Below are positions 57,114 through 63,724 of a stretch of DNA of 63,724 nucleotides, piece after piece. Both the position numbers and the translations under genes were made by a program. The notes beneath the pieces were generated by a model. That model saw only the letters and a list, made by a program, of their open reading frames with translations, did no database searches and had not been told where the DNA came from. This DNA comes from Gammaproteobacteria bacterium (GTDB lineage Bacteria; Pseudomonadota; Gammaproteobacteria; Steroidobacterales; GCA-2729495). Within the stretch, counting starts at the first letter, position 1; every line of letters starts with the position of its first letter. The stretch lies in the NCBI GenBank assembly GCA_030746435.1, contig JASLMV010000017.1, positions 1 through 63,724 of the forward strand, read 5' to 3'.

Positions 57114-57500
57114 CTAAGGGTCGGGTGGCAGTTCGTGGCGGGCGATAAGGTATTCAGCCACCGGCTCGCCGTTTATAAGGTGTTCCTGGATGATGCGTTC
57201 CAGCACCTCCGGCGTACAGTCTCGGTACCAGACACCTTCAGGATATACGAGCGCAACCGGTCCGTGCATGCATATCTGCAGGCAGTTGGCCTTGGTCCGG
57301 TAAATGCCACCCTCTTCTGTCAGTTGCAACTGAGTCAGCCTTTGCTTCAGGAAATCCCATGATTCCAGACTGGCATCCTTGTCACAGCATTTGGGTTTGG
57401 TTTGATCGCAGCACAGAAAAATATGGCGGCGAATTTTTCTGACCCCCAGCTTGTCTATGGTCCTGGCAAGATCCCCGGCGGAGGCGTCGTTATCCTTCAT
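57114..57500 (-). CDS. thioredoxin-like (2Fe-2S) ferredoxin
   Basis: A 128-residue thioredoxin-fold ferredoxin. Cysteine ligands lie in [14 protein letters not shown] (N-terminal half) and [10 protein letters not shown] (C-terminal half), the family pattern. It carries electrons to unknown partners. A gene for a reductase-like protein is 1 kb away on the other strand, but no overlap links them. Confidence 0.85.
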   Translation of the reverse strand: MKDNDASAGDLARTIDKLGVRKIRRHIFLCCDQTKPKCCDKDASLESWDFLKQRLTQLQLTEEGGIYRTKANCLQICMHGPVALVYPEGVWYRDCTPEVLERIIQEHLINGEPVAEYLIARHELPPDP

Positions 57501-57587
57501 GGCAGGCCTAAAAAATTCGTCGGGAGGATTATGGGTGATGCATACTTGTGTGTCATGTCTGCAGATATTCCAGCTTAACCAGCCGCG

Positions 57588-58511
57588 GTGAAAGCCAGTA
57601 GCTCTTCACAGGCGGACGCATCCACAAAGGCGATACTTTATGCGTTTATCGCCAATTTAGGCATCGCACTCGCAAAGACCTGGGCAGCAGTTTATACCGG
57701 CTCGGGTAGTATGCTTGCGGAAGCAATCCACTCGTTTGCCGATAGCGGCAACCAGGTGCTCCTGTACGTGGGCCTGAAGGGTTCCCAGCGGCCGCCCGAT
57801 ACCCAGCATCCCCTGGGGTACGGCAAACTCAGCTATTTCTGGAGCTTCATCGTTGCCCTGATGCTGTTCAGTCTCGGGGGCCTGTTTTCCATATACGAGG
57901 GCTGGCACAAGCTTCAGCACCCGGAGCCATTGAACCAGGTTTGGGTAGCGCTTGCGGTGCTGGCGTTGGCAGTCGTGCTCGAAAGCTCGGCAATGTTCGG
58001 TGTGTTGCGTGAAGTCCGGCGCCTGCGTAAGGATAAGCCGTTGCGATACTGGCTGAAAACAACCCGTAATGCTGAACTTGTGGTTGTGCTGGGCGAGGAT
58101 TTTGCTGCCCTGACCGGCCTGACGCTGGCATTGGGTTTTGTCGGTATGGCCGCGATGACCGGCGATCCGGTCTACGATGCAATCGGCTCTATCTGTATAG
58201 GCGTGGTGCTGGTTGTTGTCTCGGTATTCGTAGCGCTGCGTATGCGTGAACTGATCATCGGAAAGTCGGCAGAACCGCAACTGCGTGCCGATATAAACAA
58301 GCTTATCCAGGGCGATCCTTCTATTAAACAGGTATTCAATATCATTACGTTCCAGATCGGCCCGCAAGTTATGCTGGCGGCAAAGATAAAGCTGCGTGAA
58401 GACCTGTCTCTCAGCGAGGCCGTGACAAATATCAATAGTCTCGAAAAGCGGCTGAAAGAGAATCATCCGGAAATTGGCTGGTGTTTCATCGAGCCGGATA
58501 TGCTGGATTAG
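57588..58511 (+). CDS. cation diffusion facilitator (CDF) transporter
   Basis: A 307-residue inner-membrane metal exporter with six helices. The metal-site pair is seen in [15 protein letters not shown] (His/Asp). The HPLGYGK motif follows helix 2. A cytosolic C-terminal domain (about 210-305) follows. CDF proteins export Zn, Fe, Mn or Co in exchange for protons. The metal cannot be told. The GTG start is supported only by position. It is 24 bases upstream of the next gene. Confidence 0.92.
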   Translation: MKASSSSQADASTKAILYAFIANLGIALAKTWAAVYTGSGSMLAEAIHSFADSGNQVLLYVGLKGSQRPPDTQHPLGYGKLSYFWSFIVALMLFSLGGLFSIYEGWHKLQHPEPLNQVWVALAVLALAVVLESSAMFGVLREVRRLRKDKPLRYWLKTTRNAELVVVLGEDFAALTGLTLALGFVGMAAMTGDPVYDAIGSICIGVVLVVVSVFVALRMRELIIGKSAEPQLRADINKLIQGDPSIKQVFNIITFQIGPQVMLAAKIKLREDLSLSEAVTNINSLEKRLKENHPEIGWCFIEPDMLD

Positions 58512-58535
58512 GCATCCGCAAGAGGAGTTTTCTTG

Positions 58536-59348
58536 ATGACCGAACGAACCGAAACCAAGACCATCATGGAGTTCCTGGCGGAGAACCCCGATGTCGATGT
58601 GTCCAGGGCATGGGAGCGCTGCTGGGGCATACACAGCAAGATCATTGACAGGGTTCGGGATCGTTTCCCGGTGGAGCAGCATCATTCCACCGTGGGTGAA
58701 GACTATTTCAAGTCCCCGGACGAGCAAATGGAAGGTTCGTTTACAGCCTACACCGGCAGCGAGGTCGACTGGCTGGTGCATTCGTGGATTGGTAACCGCC
58801 AGGCAAGCATCCTCGACATGAATGCCACGGTCTTTCTCGGGCAGCAGGTCAGGGTTCCGCATCTTGTCATAATTTTTGGCACGATTCCGAAGCTGTATTT
58901 CTACGCGGAGTACACTCCGCGCGTCGATCTGCGCACCAACCTCGGTTATATCAAGAGGTACTACGAACCCGCGAACGAGGATTTTCTAAAATTCCGCAGC
59001 GACCCGGACTGGACACGTTTCGTCAGCCACGGCACTTACCTGCGCGCGCTGATGTCTCCGGTTGCGACCAGCTCCACCGCGGAATTAAACGATACCAACA
59101 TCGATACCTGTGAAAAATTCCTGGGAGCTTTCGTTGATCGCTGGTTCCGCTGGCTCGACGATGCCGATGAAGTACCCGAAGACGAGCGGGTTGCGCAACA
59201 GAGGTATGACTTTACGGTCCGTGAACTGGGTTATCGCACGGACCCGATGAACGTACTAACGCAGAAGATTTTCGGTGACGAAGAATTTAATCGCCGGCTG
59301 GATATGCGCTGTGGGATGATGCAGATGGCTGAAGTCCGAAAGTTTTAG
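58536..59348 (+). CDS. red chlorophyll catabolite reductase-like protein
   Basis: A 270-residue protein I match to the RCCR/bilin-reductase fold of plants by order of motifs. These are SWIGNRQASILDMN, PHLVIIFGTIPKLYFYAEYTPRVDLRTNLGYIKRYYEP, then SPVATSSTAELND and a C-terminal RYDFTVRELGYRTDPM...QKIFGDEEFNRR. Plant RCCR reduces a linear tetrapyrrole using ferredoxin. The bacterial substrate is unknown. AGGAG is eight bases before the ATG. It is likely co-transcribed with the CDF transporter. Confidence 0.65.
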   Translation: MTERTETKTIMEFLAENPDVDVSRAWERCWGIHSKIIDRVRDRFPVEQHHSTVGEDYFKSPDEQMEGSFTAYTGSEVDWLVHSWIGNRQASILDMNATVFLGQQVRVPHLVIIFGTIPKLYFYAEYTPRVDLRTNLGYIKRYYEPANEDFLKFRSDPDWTRFVSHGTYLRALMSPVATSSTAELNDTNIDTCEKFLGAFVDRWFRWLDDADEVPEDERVAQQRYDFTVRELGYRTDPMNVLTQKIFGDEEFNRRLDMRCGMMQMAEVRKF

Positions 59349-59360
59349 GGCCCAGCACCT

Positions 59361-59483
59361 TTACAACACGCCCAGCATCGCGGGAACCGCCAAAAGCAGT
59401 ACGAGGATGGTAAATATCATCAGCACCACTTCGTCGCGTCGATCCAGCCCATTGGGTGTCGATTTGCCTATCATTTCTTTCAT
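59361..59483 (-). CDS. 40-residue membrane protein
   Basis: A short ORF reading MKEMIGKSTPNGLDRRDE followed by one hydrophobic helix (VVLMIFTILVLLLAVPAMLGVL) and TAA. AAGGA lies eight bases before the ATG, one of the best ribosome-binding sites in the window. It lies convergent to the RCCR-like gene and divergent from the response regulator. No family is recognised. Confidence 0.65.
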   Translation of the reverse strand: MKEMIGKSTPNGLDRRDEVVLMIFTILVLLLAVPAMLGVL

Positions 59484-59548
59484 CTGTTCTTTCCTTATTT
59501 CCACGCTGTTATCCTATGGGCCGGTGGTCCGGCCTTCCTTGCATCGCA

Positions 59549-59573
59549 GTAACAGGCTGTAACGTTTTGTAAC
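59549..59573 (+). promoter_or_regulatory. three GTAAC direct repeats upstream of the two-component genes
   Basis: GTAAC occurs at 59549, 59559 and 59569, each followed by a five-base spacer, so the period is exactly ten. CpxR-type regulators bind GTAAA-N5-GTAAA, and this looks like a related site for the OmpR-family regulator encoded downstream. A loose promoter (TTGATT and TACAAT, 19-base spacing) follows at 59577-59607. Confidence 0.65.
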
Positions 59574-59680
59574 GCCTTGATTTTTCTGCGCTAAAAGGTC
59601 ATACAATGTTGCCGAAACGGGTACGAGAGCCGTTTGCGGCAGCGCATTAAACCCGTTGTGTGGCAAGAAAACTGTGACCT

Positions 59681-60376
59681 ATGACAAAGATTCTGCTTAT
59701 CGATGACGACGTAAAACTTGGTGACCTGCTGGGCACCTTTTTCGATCGTTTTGATCTTGATTTGCAGGTGGCTCACGATCCTGAAACCGGTTTGGAGATG
59801 CTGGCCGCCGGCGAGCCGGATCTGGTCATCCTGGACGTTATGCTGCCAGGCCAGGACGGCTTCGAGGTCTGCCGGACGATTCGCAAGGCGAGTTCCGTGC
59901 CGATCATTATGTTGACTGCACGCGGTGAAGTGACCGATCGCATCGTCGGTCTGGAGATCGGCGCGGATGACTATATGCCGAAGCCCTTCGAACCGCGCGA
60001 ACTGGTGGCACGTATCCAGAATGTGTTGCGACGATCCACGGTATCGCGCCAGACCGGCCAGCAACTGCACTACGATGGCCTGAGTGTCGACCTGGAACGC
60101 CGCAGTGCCGAACTGGACGGCGCTGACCTGGACCTGACAACGATGGAGTATCAGCTACTGGTCCTGTTTGCCGACAATCCTGGCCGCACCTTCACGCGCG
60201 ACGAAATACTCAATGAATTACGCGGTATCGATGCACAATTGTTTTCCAGGTCCGTAGATATCCTCGTCAGCCGGCTGCGCCAGAAGCTGGGCGATACATC
60301 GAAACAGGCTCGGTTTATTAAAACCGTATGGGGTATCGGCTACGCCTTCATCGGGCAGGATGTCCAGGCATCATGA
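59681..60376 (+). CDS. OmpR-family response regulator (CpxR-like)
   Basis: A 231-residue regulator. The receiver domain carries the Asp phosphorylation site in VILDVMLPGQDG (about residue 51) with acidic residues IDDD and the KPFEP lysine. A winged-helix DNA-binding domain follows (about 130-225). It is likely to bind the GTAAC repeats upstream and autoregulate. The stop overlaps the kinase start (ATGA). Confidence 0.93.
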   Translation: MTKILLIDDDVKLGDLLGTFFDRFDLDLQVAHDPETGLEMLAAGEPDLVILDVMLPGQDGFEVCRTIRKASSVPIIMLTARGEVTDRIVGLEIGADDYMPKPFEPRELVARIQNVLRRSTVSRQTGQQLHYDGLSVDLERRSAELDGADLDLTTMEYQLLVLFADNPGRTFTRDEILNELRGIDAQLFSRSVDILVSRLRQKLGDTSKQARFIKTVWGIGYAFIGQDVQAS

Positions 60377-61743
60377 GCAGTATAAGAATTATTGTGCGGC
60401 GATTGGCGCACTCGCTCTCAACGCGCCTGCTGGTGATTTTTCTGCTTGCATCCATAGCTTACGGCTATGCAACCCGGCTTGGCTTTACACTGTTCCAGGA
60501 CACGGATTATCTGCGCCGTATAGCCGGTGCCCACGTAGCGCTGCACACGGAATATATTATCGAAGACATTGGCAGCCCGCCCGATCTCGCACGGGCGCAG
60601 GATATCGTCGATATCATACCGGTGGACATACGCATAATCGGCCCGGATGTGGACTGGAGTTCTACCGCTGATTTTTATCCGCTTGAGGCGATCCCGTTTG
60701 CCAAGGCAACCTGGCTTGATCTTGCGGCCGATACCCAAAGCAAGCTTGAGGTCTGGGTAAAGACGCTTGAAAAAGTGGAATTTGCCAGATTCAAGGAACA
60801 CACACTGGTCAAGATCAGGAACGAGGACTACGACATAATTTTTGCGTCGCCACGTATCAGCGAGATCGCGCCGCAGAATTACACCTCGTGGATCTTCGGC
60901 ATCATCGGTGTCGTTGTGCTGTTTTTCTGTTACCTGGCCGTTCGCTGGGTATTCCAGCCCATCCGCTGGATGCAGGAAGGCGCGGCACGCATCGGCCAGG
61001 GCGAGCTCGATTACCGCATACCAACACCCCGCCGTGATGAGCTCGGAGACCTGACACGGGACATTAACAACATGGCCAACGATGTGCAGGACATGCTCGA
61101 AGCCAAGCGGCAGTTGATGCTGGCAATCAGTCATGAACTTCGCTCGCCGCTGACGCGTTCCAAGGTTGCACTCGAACTGGTCGAGGACGGGAAGGCACGT
61201 GCAACCATCCAGGAAGATATTGAAGAGATGGAGCGATTGATTTCGGACCTGCTCGAGAGCGAAGCGCTTAATACGAGGCATGCCGTCATTCGTCGTGAGC
61301 CTGTCGATATGAGCACACTGCTTGATTCGGTACTTGAGATCGACTTTAGTGGCCGAAACGACGGTATTAGCGTTGATGTTGAAGATGAACTTCCAAAGGT
61401 GGAGCTGGATGCGACCCGCATTCGGTTACTGTTGCGCAACCTCATCGACAACGGGCTCCGCTACAACCCGGAAGATGGTGAGCCGCTGAAGATTAAGGTG
61501 AGCAAACCCGGCAAATTTATCCGGATCGTGGTTCAGGACTACGGGCAGGGGATTTCTGCCGAGCATATCAAGCATGTTACCGAGGCTTTTTACAGGGCCG
61601 ACCCGGCCCGGAGCCGCGCAACCGGGGGAGTAGGACTGGGCTTGTACCTCTGTAAACGCATAGTCGAAGTGCATGGCGGTACGATGGATATCGACAGCAC
61701 ACCCGGGTCGGGCACCCGTGTGACCGTGGACCTGCCTGCATGA
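60373..61743 (+). CDS. sensor histidine kinase (CpxA-like)
   Basis: A 456-residue membrane kinase with two helices (about 14-33 and 174-196) enclosing a periplasmic sensor domain. HAMP, the H-box AISHELRSPLTRSK and the ATPase motifs (NLIDNGLRYNPEDG, GVGLGLYLCKRIVEVHGG) follow. It pairs with the preceding regulator. The signal sensed is unknown, but the following outer-membrane gene suggests envelope stress. The start overlaps the regulator stop, and its own stop overlaps the next start. Confidence 0.93.
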   Translation: MSSIRIIVRRLAHSLSTRLLVIFLLASIAYGYATRLGFTLFQDTDYLRRIAGAHVALHTEYIIEDIGSPPDLARAQDIVDIIPVDIRIIGPDVDWSSTADFYPLEAIPFAKATWLDLAADTQSKLEVWVKTLEKVEFARFKEHTLVKIRNEDYDIIFASPRISEIAPQNYTSWIFGIIGVVVLFFCYLAVRWVFQPIRWMQEGAARIGQGELDYRIPTPRRDELGDLTRDINNMANDVQDMLEAKRQLMLAISHELRSPLTRSKVALELVEDGKARATIQEDIEEMERLISDLLESEALNTRHAVIRREPVDMSTLLDSVLEIDFSGRNDGISVDVEDELPKVELDATRIRLLLRNLIDNGLRYNPEDGEPLKIKVSKPGKFIRIVVQDYGQGISAEHIKHVTEAFYRADPARSRATGGVGLGLYLCKRIVEVHGGTMDIDSTPGSGTRVTVDLPA

Positions 61744-62381
61744 TACGTTCAGGGTTTAATGCCCGCCTCACCCTGATCCTGGTCTGCCTTCCTCCTTTGC
61801 CCGTATTTGCCGCCGACGAGCCGGGCAGCTACGAACTTACGCCGTTCGCGAGTTACCGCTTTGGCGGTACCTTTGAGAATGAAGATACCGGCGAGGACCT
61901 CGATCTCGACGATAGCTCAAGCCTGGGGCTTATCTTTAATTTTCCCGCATCGAGTCAGACTGAGTGGGAAATCTATTACAGCCGCCAGGAAACCGATGCG
62001 GATGAGGCGGGATTCGTCGGCACGGGGGACAGATTTGATGTAGATATGCAGTTTTTGCAGGTCGGTGGCACCTATCTATTTGACAGAACTGACACCAGCG
62101 TCCCGTTTTTTGTTGCAACCGCGGGTGTAACAACTATCGATCCGGATATCCCGGGCGGTGAATCTGATTCCTTTCTGTCGTTTAGTGTGGGCGGTGGCTG
62201 GAAGTATTTTCCTGACAGCCGTGTCGGAGTCAGGCTGGAAGGCCGCATCCTCGGTACCTTTATTTCAAGTAATACCGATGTATTTTGTCAAAGTGGTGTA
62301 GGCGCCGAGTGCACCTTCGAAGTGTCGGGCGATGTCCTTTATCAATGGGATATGCAAGCGGGCATAATCTTCCGTTTCTAA
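61740..62381 (+). CDS. outer-membrane beta-barrel protein in the two-component operon
   Basis: A 213-residue exported protein with a signal peptide (VFAADE). Strands alternate hydrophobic and polar residues, an acidic loop (FENEDTGEDLDLDDSS) lies between early strands, and the terminus IIFRF is aromatic. These features suggest an eight-stranded OmpW/OmpA-type barrel. Translation is coupled to the kinase (ATGA overlap). Being in the same operon, it may be a target or sensor. Confidence 0.8.
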   Translation: MIRSGFNARLTLILVCLPPLPVFAADEPGSYELTPFASYRFGGTFENEDTGEDLDLDDSSSLGLIFNFPASSQTEWEIYYSRQETDADEAGFVGTGDRFDVDMQFLQVGGTYLFDRTDTSVPFFVATAGVTTIDPDIPGGESDSFLSFSVGGGWKYFPDSRVGVRLEGRILGTFISSNTDVFCQSGVGAECTFEVSGDVLYQWDMQAGIIFRF

Positions 62382-62493
62382 ATCAATAAACCAACTGTAA
62401 AGTTGCTGCCTGCGTCAGGAAAGCGGGTGCTATTATCCGGCCATACAGGTGTGGAGTGGATACCACAGTCGCGATGTTCCAGGGGTGTGTTGC

Positions 62494-62802
62494 ATGAGTC
62501 AAATATTAGAAAAAAACCTTACCTATGATCAGGTAGCAGAAACAATCATCGAGTTGGGTAATCGCATGATCGAAGACGACGAGTCCGCTGATATCTGGGA
62601 AGTTGCCTCTGGCATCATGGCCGGCGCGGTTCAGTTTTGGCTCTACTCTCGACAGCCCTGCGATGACCCTTTCTGCAAGGCCTGTGCAAATATCAGTTCC
62701 CCCGAGCGTCGCCTCGCTGCCCTCCTCAAAGAAACCCACGATCTGGGCGAAGAAAGCGATTACTACTGTTCCGCCAATGACACCATGGCCGGTACTGCCT
62801 GA
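62494..62802 (+). CDS. small Cys-containing protein, unknown function
   Basis: A 102-residue soluble protein with a C-x4-C-x2-C pattern (CDDPFCKAC) near the middle. It has helical N-terminal and C-terminal parts (YDQVAETIIELGNRMIEDDESADIWEVASGIMAGAVQFWLY). The ATG at 62494 is preferred over a GTG at 62449 because AGGGG precedes it. No family named. The three Cys may bind a metal. Confidence 0.6.
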   Translation: MSQILEKNLTYDQVAETIIELGNRMIEDDESADIWEVASGIMAGAVQFWLYSRQPCDDPFCKACANISSPERRLAALLKETHDLGEESDYYCSANDTMAGTA

Positions 62803-62929
62803 GCTGCCAGCCACCAATCAACCGGTTGTATAACCACCCTTTTCGCGGGGCGCTTTGTGGTATATTGCGCCGCCGTCGGCAGAGAACTTTTGCCGGAATT
62901 CTATGGATTTGACCTGTAACGGAGTAGTA

Positions 62930-63247
62930 ATGGGCAGGATTGTGGTAACGGATCGTGCGGGTGACCAGCATGAAATCGAACTGGAACCAGGCGACAACAT
63001 CATGGAGCCGCTACGTGAGTTGAGCAACGGCACTGAAGCGTTGTGTGGCGGGATGTGTTCGTGCGCCACATGCCATGTATTTATCGAGCCTAAATGGGCC
63101 GCTATGCTGGAAGGTGCGCAGGACGACGAGCTGGAACTGCTGGAAGAAACCGAAACTTACCGCAAGGACGAATCCCGGTTATCGTGTCAGATCGAATTCA
63201 GCGACGAGCTGGACGGCATGCGATTTACAATAGCGCCCGAAGAGTAG
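62930..63247 (+). CDS. [2Fe-2S] ferredoxin (putidaredoxin/adrenodoxin type)
   Basis: A 105-residue plant/vertebrate-type ferredoxin. Cluster ligands follow the C-x5-C-x2-C pattern in [12 protein letters not shown] and a fourth Cys in [13 protein letters not shown] lies five bases before the ATG. Partners such as a P450 or reductase are not in the window. It stands directly before tRNA-Ala. Confidence 0.92.
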   Translation: MGRIVVTDRAGDQHEIELEPGDNIMEPLRELSNGTEALCGGMCSCATCHVFIEPKWAAMLEGAQDDELELLEETETYRKDESRLSCQIEFSDELDGMRFTIAPEE

Positions 63248-63262
63248 AACCTTCAAGAATGC

Positions 63263-63338
<76 letters not shown>

Positions 63339-63380
63339 GCAGCAAAAAACAGGGCCCTTTAGGGCCTTGTTTTTTGCTGC
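63339..63380 (+). terminator. rho-independent terminator after the tRNA
   Basis: GCAGCAAAAAACA and TGTTTTTTGCTGC flank a GC-rich hairpin (GGCCCTTTAGGGCC), so both outer and inner arms pair. It directly follows the tRNA. Confidence 0.92.
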
Positions 63381-63525
63381 CGAAGCTATCGGGATCCGAC
63401 GATGGTGATAGTAAGCAAGCCTGGTTGGATCCCCGAAAGACAGCCTTTCCTTCTTAACCAGCATCAGCGACAACACTCCGATTCATCTGTATCCAGTCAT
63501 TTTTCAGAGCCGGCTGTTTTGAGTG

Positions 63526-63546
63526 GGTTCGATCCCGATCAGCTCC
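63526..63546. repeat. duplicated 21-bp piece of the tRNA-Ala 3' end
   Basis: Twenty-one bases identical to the T arm and acceptor start of the tRNA (63314-63334; GGTTCGATCCCGATCAGC...) recur 212 bases downstream without the rest of the gene. Such partial tRNA copies mark the far end of integrated elements. The short distance and nearby poor sequence leave this open. Confidence 0.6.
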
Positions 63547-63599
63547 GGAGCTTTTCTCAGACAAAGCCGGTGTGATCCCGACCACTTTTTTGCCGGTCG

Positions 63600-63724
63600 C
63601 GGGGGGGGGCGGGGCCACACGAAAAACAAAAAAGGCGGCGGACGATGTTGTGGTGGTTGGGGGGGAGGCGCCCCCCCCCCCACACAAAAAAAAAAAGGAA
63701 AAAAAAAAAAAAAAAAAAAACAAA
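63600..63724. other. low-quality contig end
   Basis: Runs of G, C and A up to about 20 bases, short GT/GC stretches and no coding signal mark this as a probable sequencing or assembly artefact. The last ~340 bases after the terminator hold no gene. Confidence 0.7.

Noticed and set aside
63454-63723. 89-residue frame starting in poly-Phe
   Set aside because: Encoded by homopolymer artefact at the contig end.

Overview
The window reads as a single contig from a marine-type gammaproteobacterium. It has moderately high GC, frequent TTG and GTG starts, a monomeric isocitrate dehydrogenase, FadD/FadE-type lipid genes and a LemA–M48 pair. A lineage near Woeseiales or Chromatiales is my inference, not something the sequence proves. 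The last ~120 bases are homopolymer-rich and look like an assembly or read artefact.

Layout. (1) 1-1679: inner end of a chromosomal integron, with the start of a second cassette, an attC site, a first cassette encoding a small membrane protein, an attI-like junction and a divergent integron integrase. (2) 1676-9907: deazaflavin/F420-type nitroreductase family protein, KamA-like radical SAM enzyme, a copper-resistance set (small Cys/His-rich secreted protein, CopA, CopB), a long acyl-CoA dehydrogenase, a cupin and a transsulfuration PLP enzyme. (3) 10108-12944: isopentenyl diphosphate isomerase coupled to a fused HMG-CoA reductase–mevalonate kinase. (4) 13163-17960: FadD, a decayed FadD tail, enoyl-CoA hydratase, MaoC hydratase and an MFS transporter. 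(5) 18233-30591: a colinear cluster of lipoproteins, a membrane Ser/Thr kinase, an FHA-like/PEGA/FGE-fold protein, a MotA/TolQ/ExbB-type channel protein, an actin-fold-like/FHA protein and two membrane-anchored vWA proteins. This is the best candidate for an undescribed system. (6) 30630-40492: pterin dehydratase, serine hydrolase, divergent acetolactate synthase subunits, proline biosynthesis (proB, proA) and icd with strange repeated 3' modules. (7) 40510-53230: TonB receptor, a giant AAA/P-domain/WD40 membrane protein, MscS channel, SYLF protein, M48 protease with LemA, and a truncated AgmX-like gene. (8) 53249-63380: an arsenic-type cluster (radical SAM, fused rSAM-associated transferases, ArsM-like methyltransferase), a 2Fe-2S protein, a CDF transporter with a red-chlorophyll-catabolite-reductase-like protein, a two-component system with an outer-membrane protein, a ferredoxin and tRNA-Ala.

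How the genes work together. The mevalonate fusion and Idi supply isoprenoid precursors, although the other mevalonate genes are not in the window. FadD, the dehydrogenase, enoyl-CoA hydratase and MaoC are fatty-acid or CoA-ester enzymes. ilvH-proB-proA look co-transcribed. The kinase cluster is tightly packed with overlapping stop/start codons and has the parts of a trans-envelope signalling device: kinase, phosphopeptide reader, proton-channel-like subunit, vWA adhesion or metal-binding modules and lipoproteins. Its purpose is not known to me.
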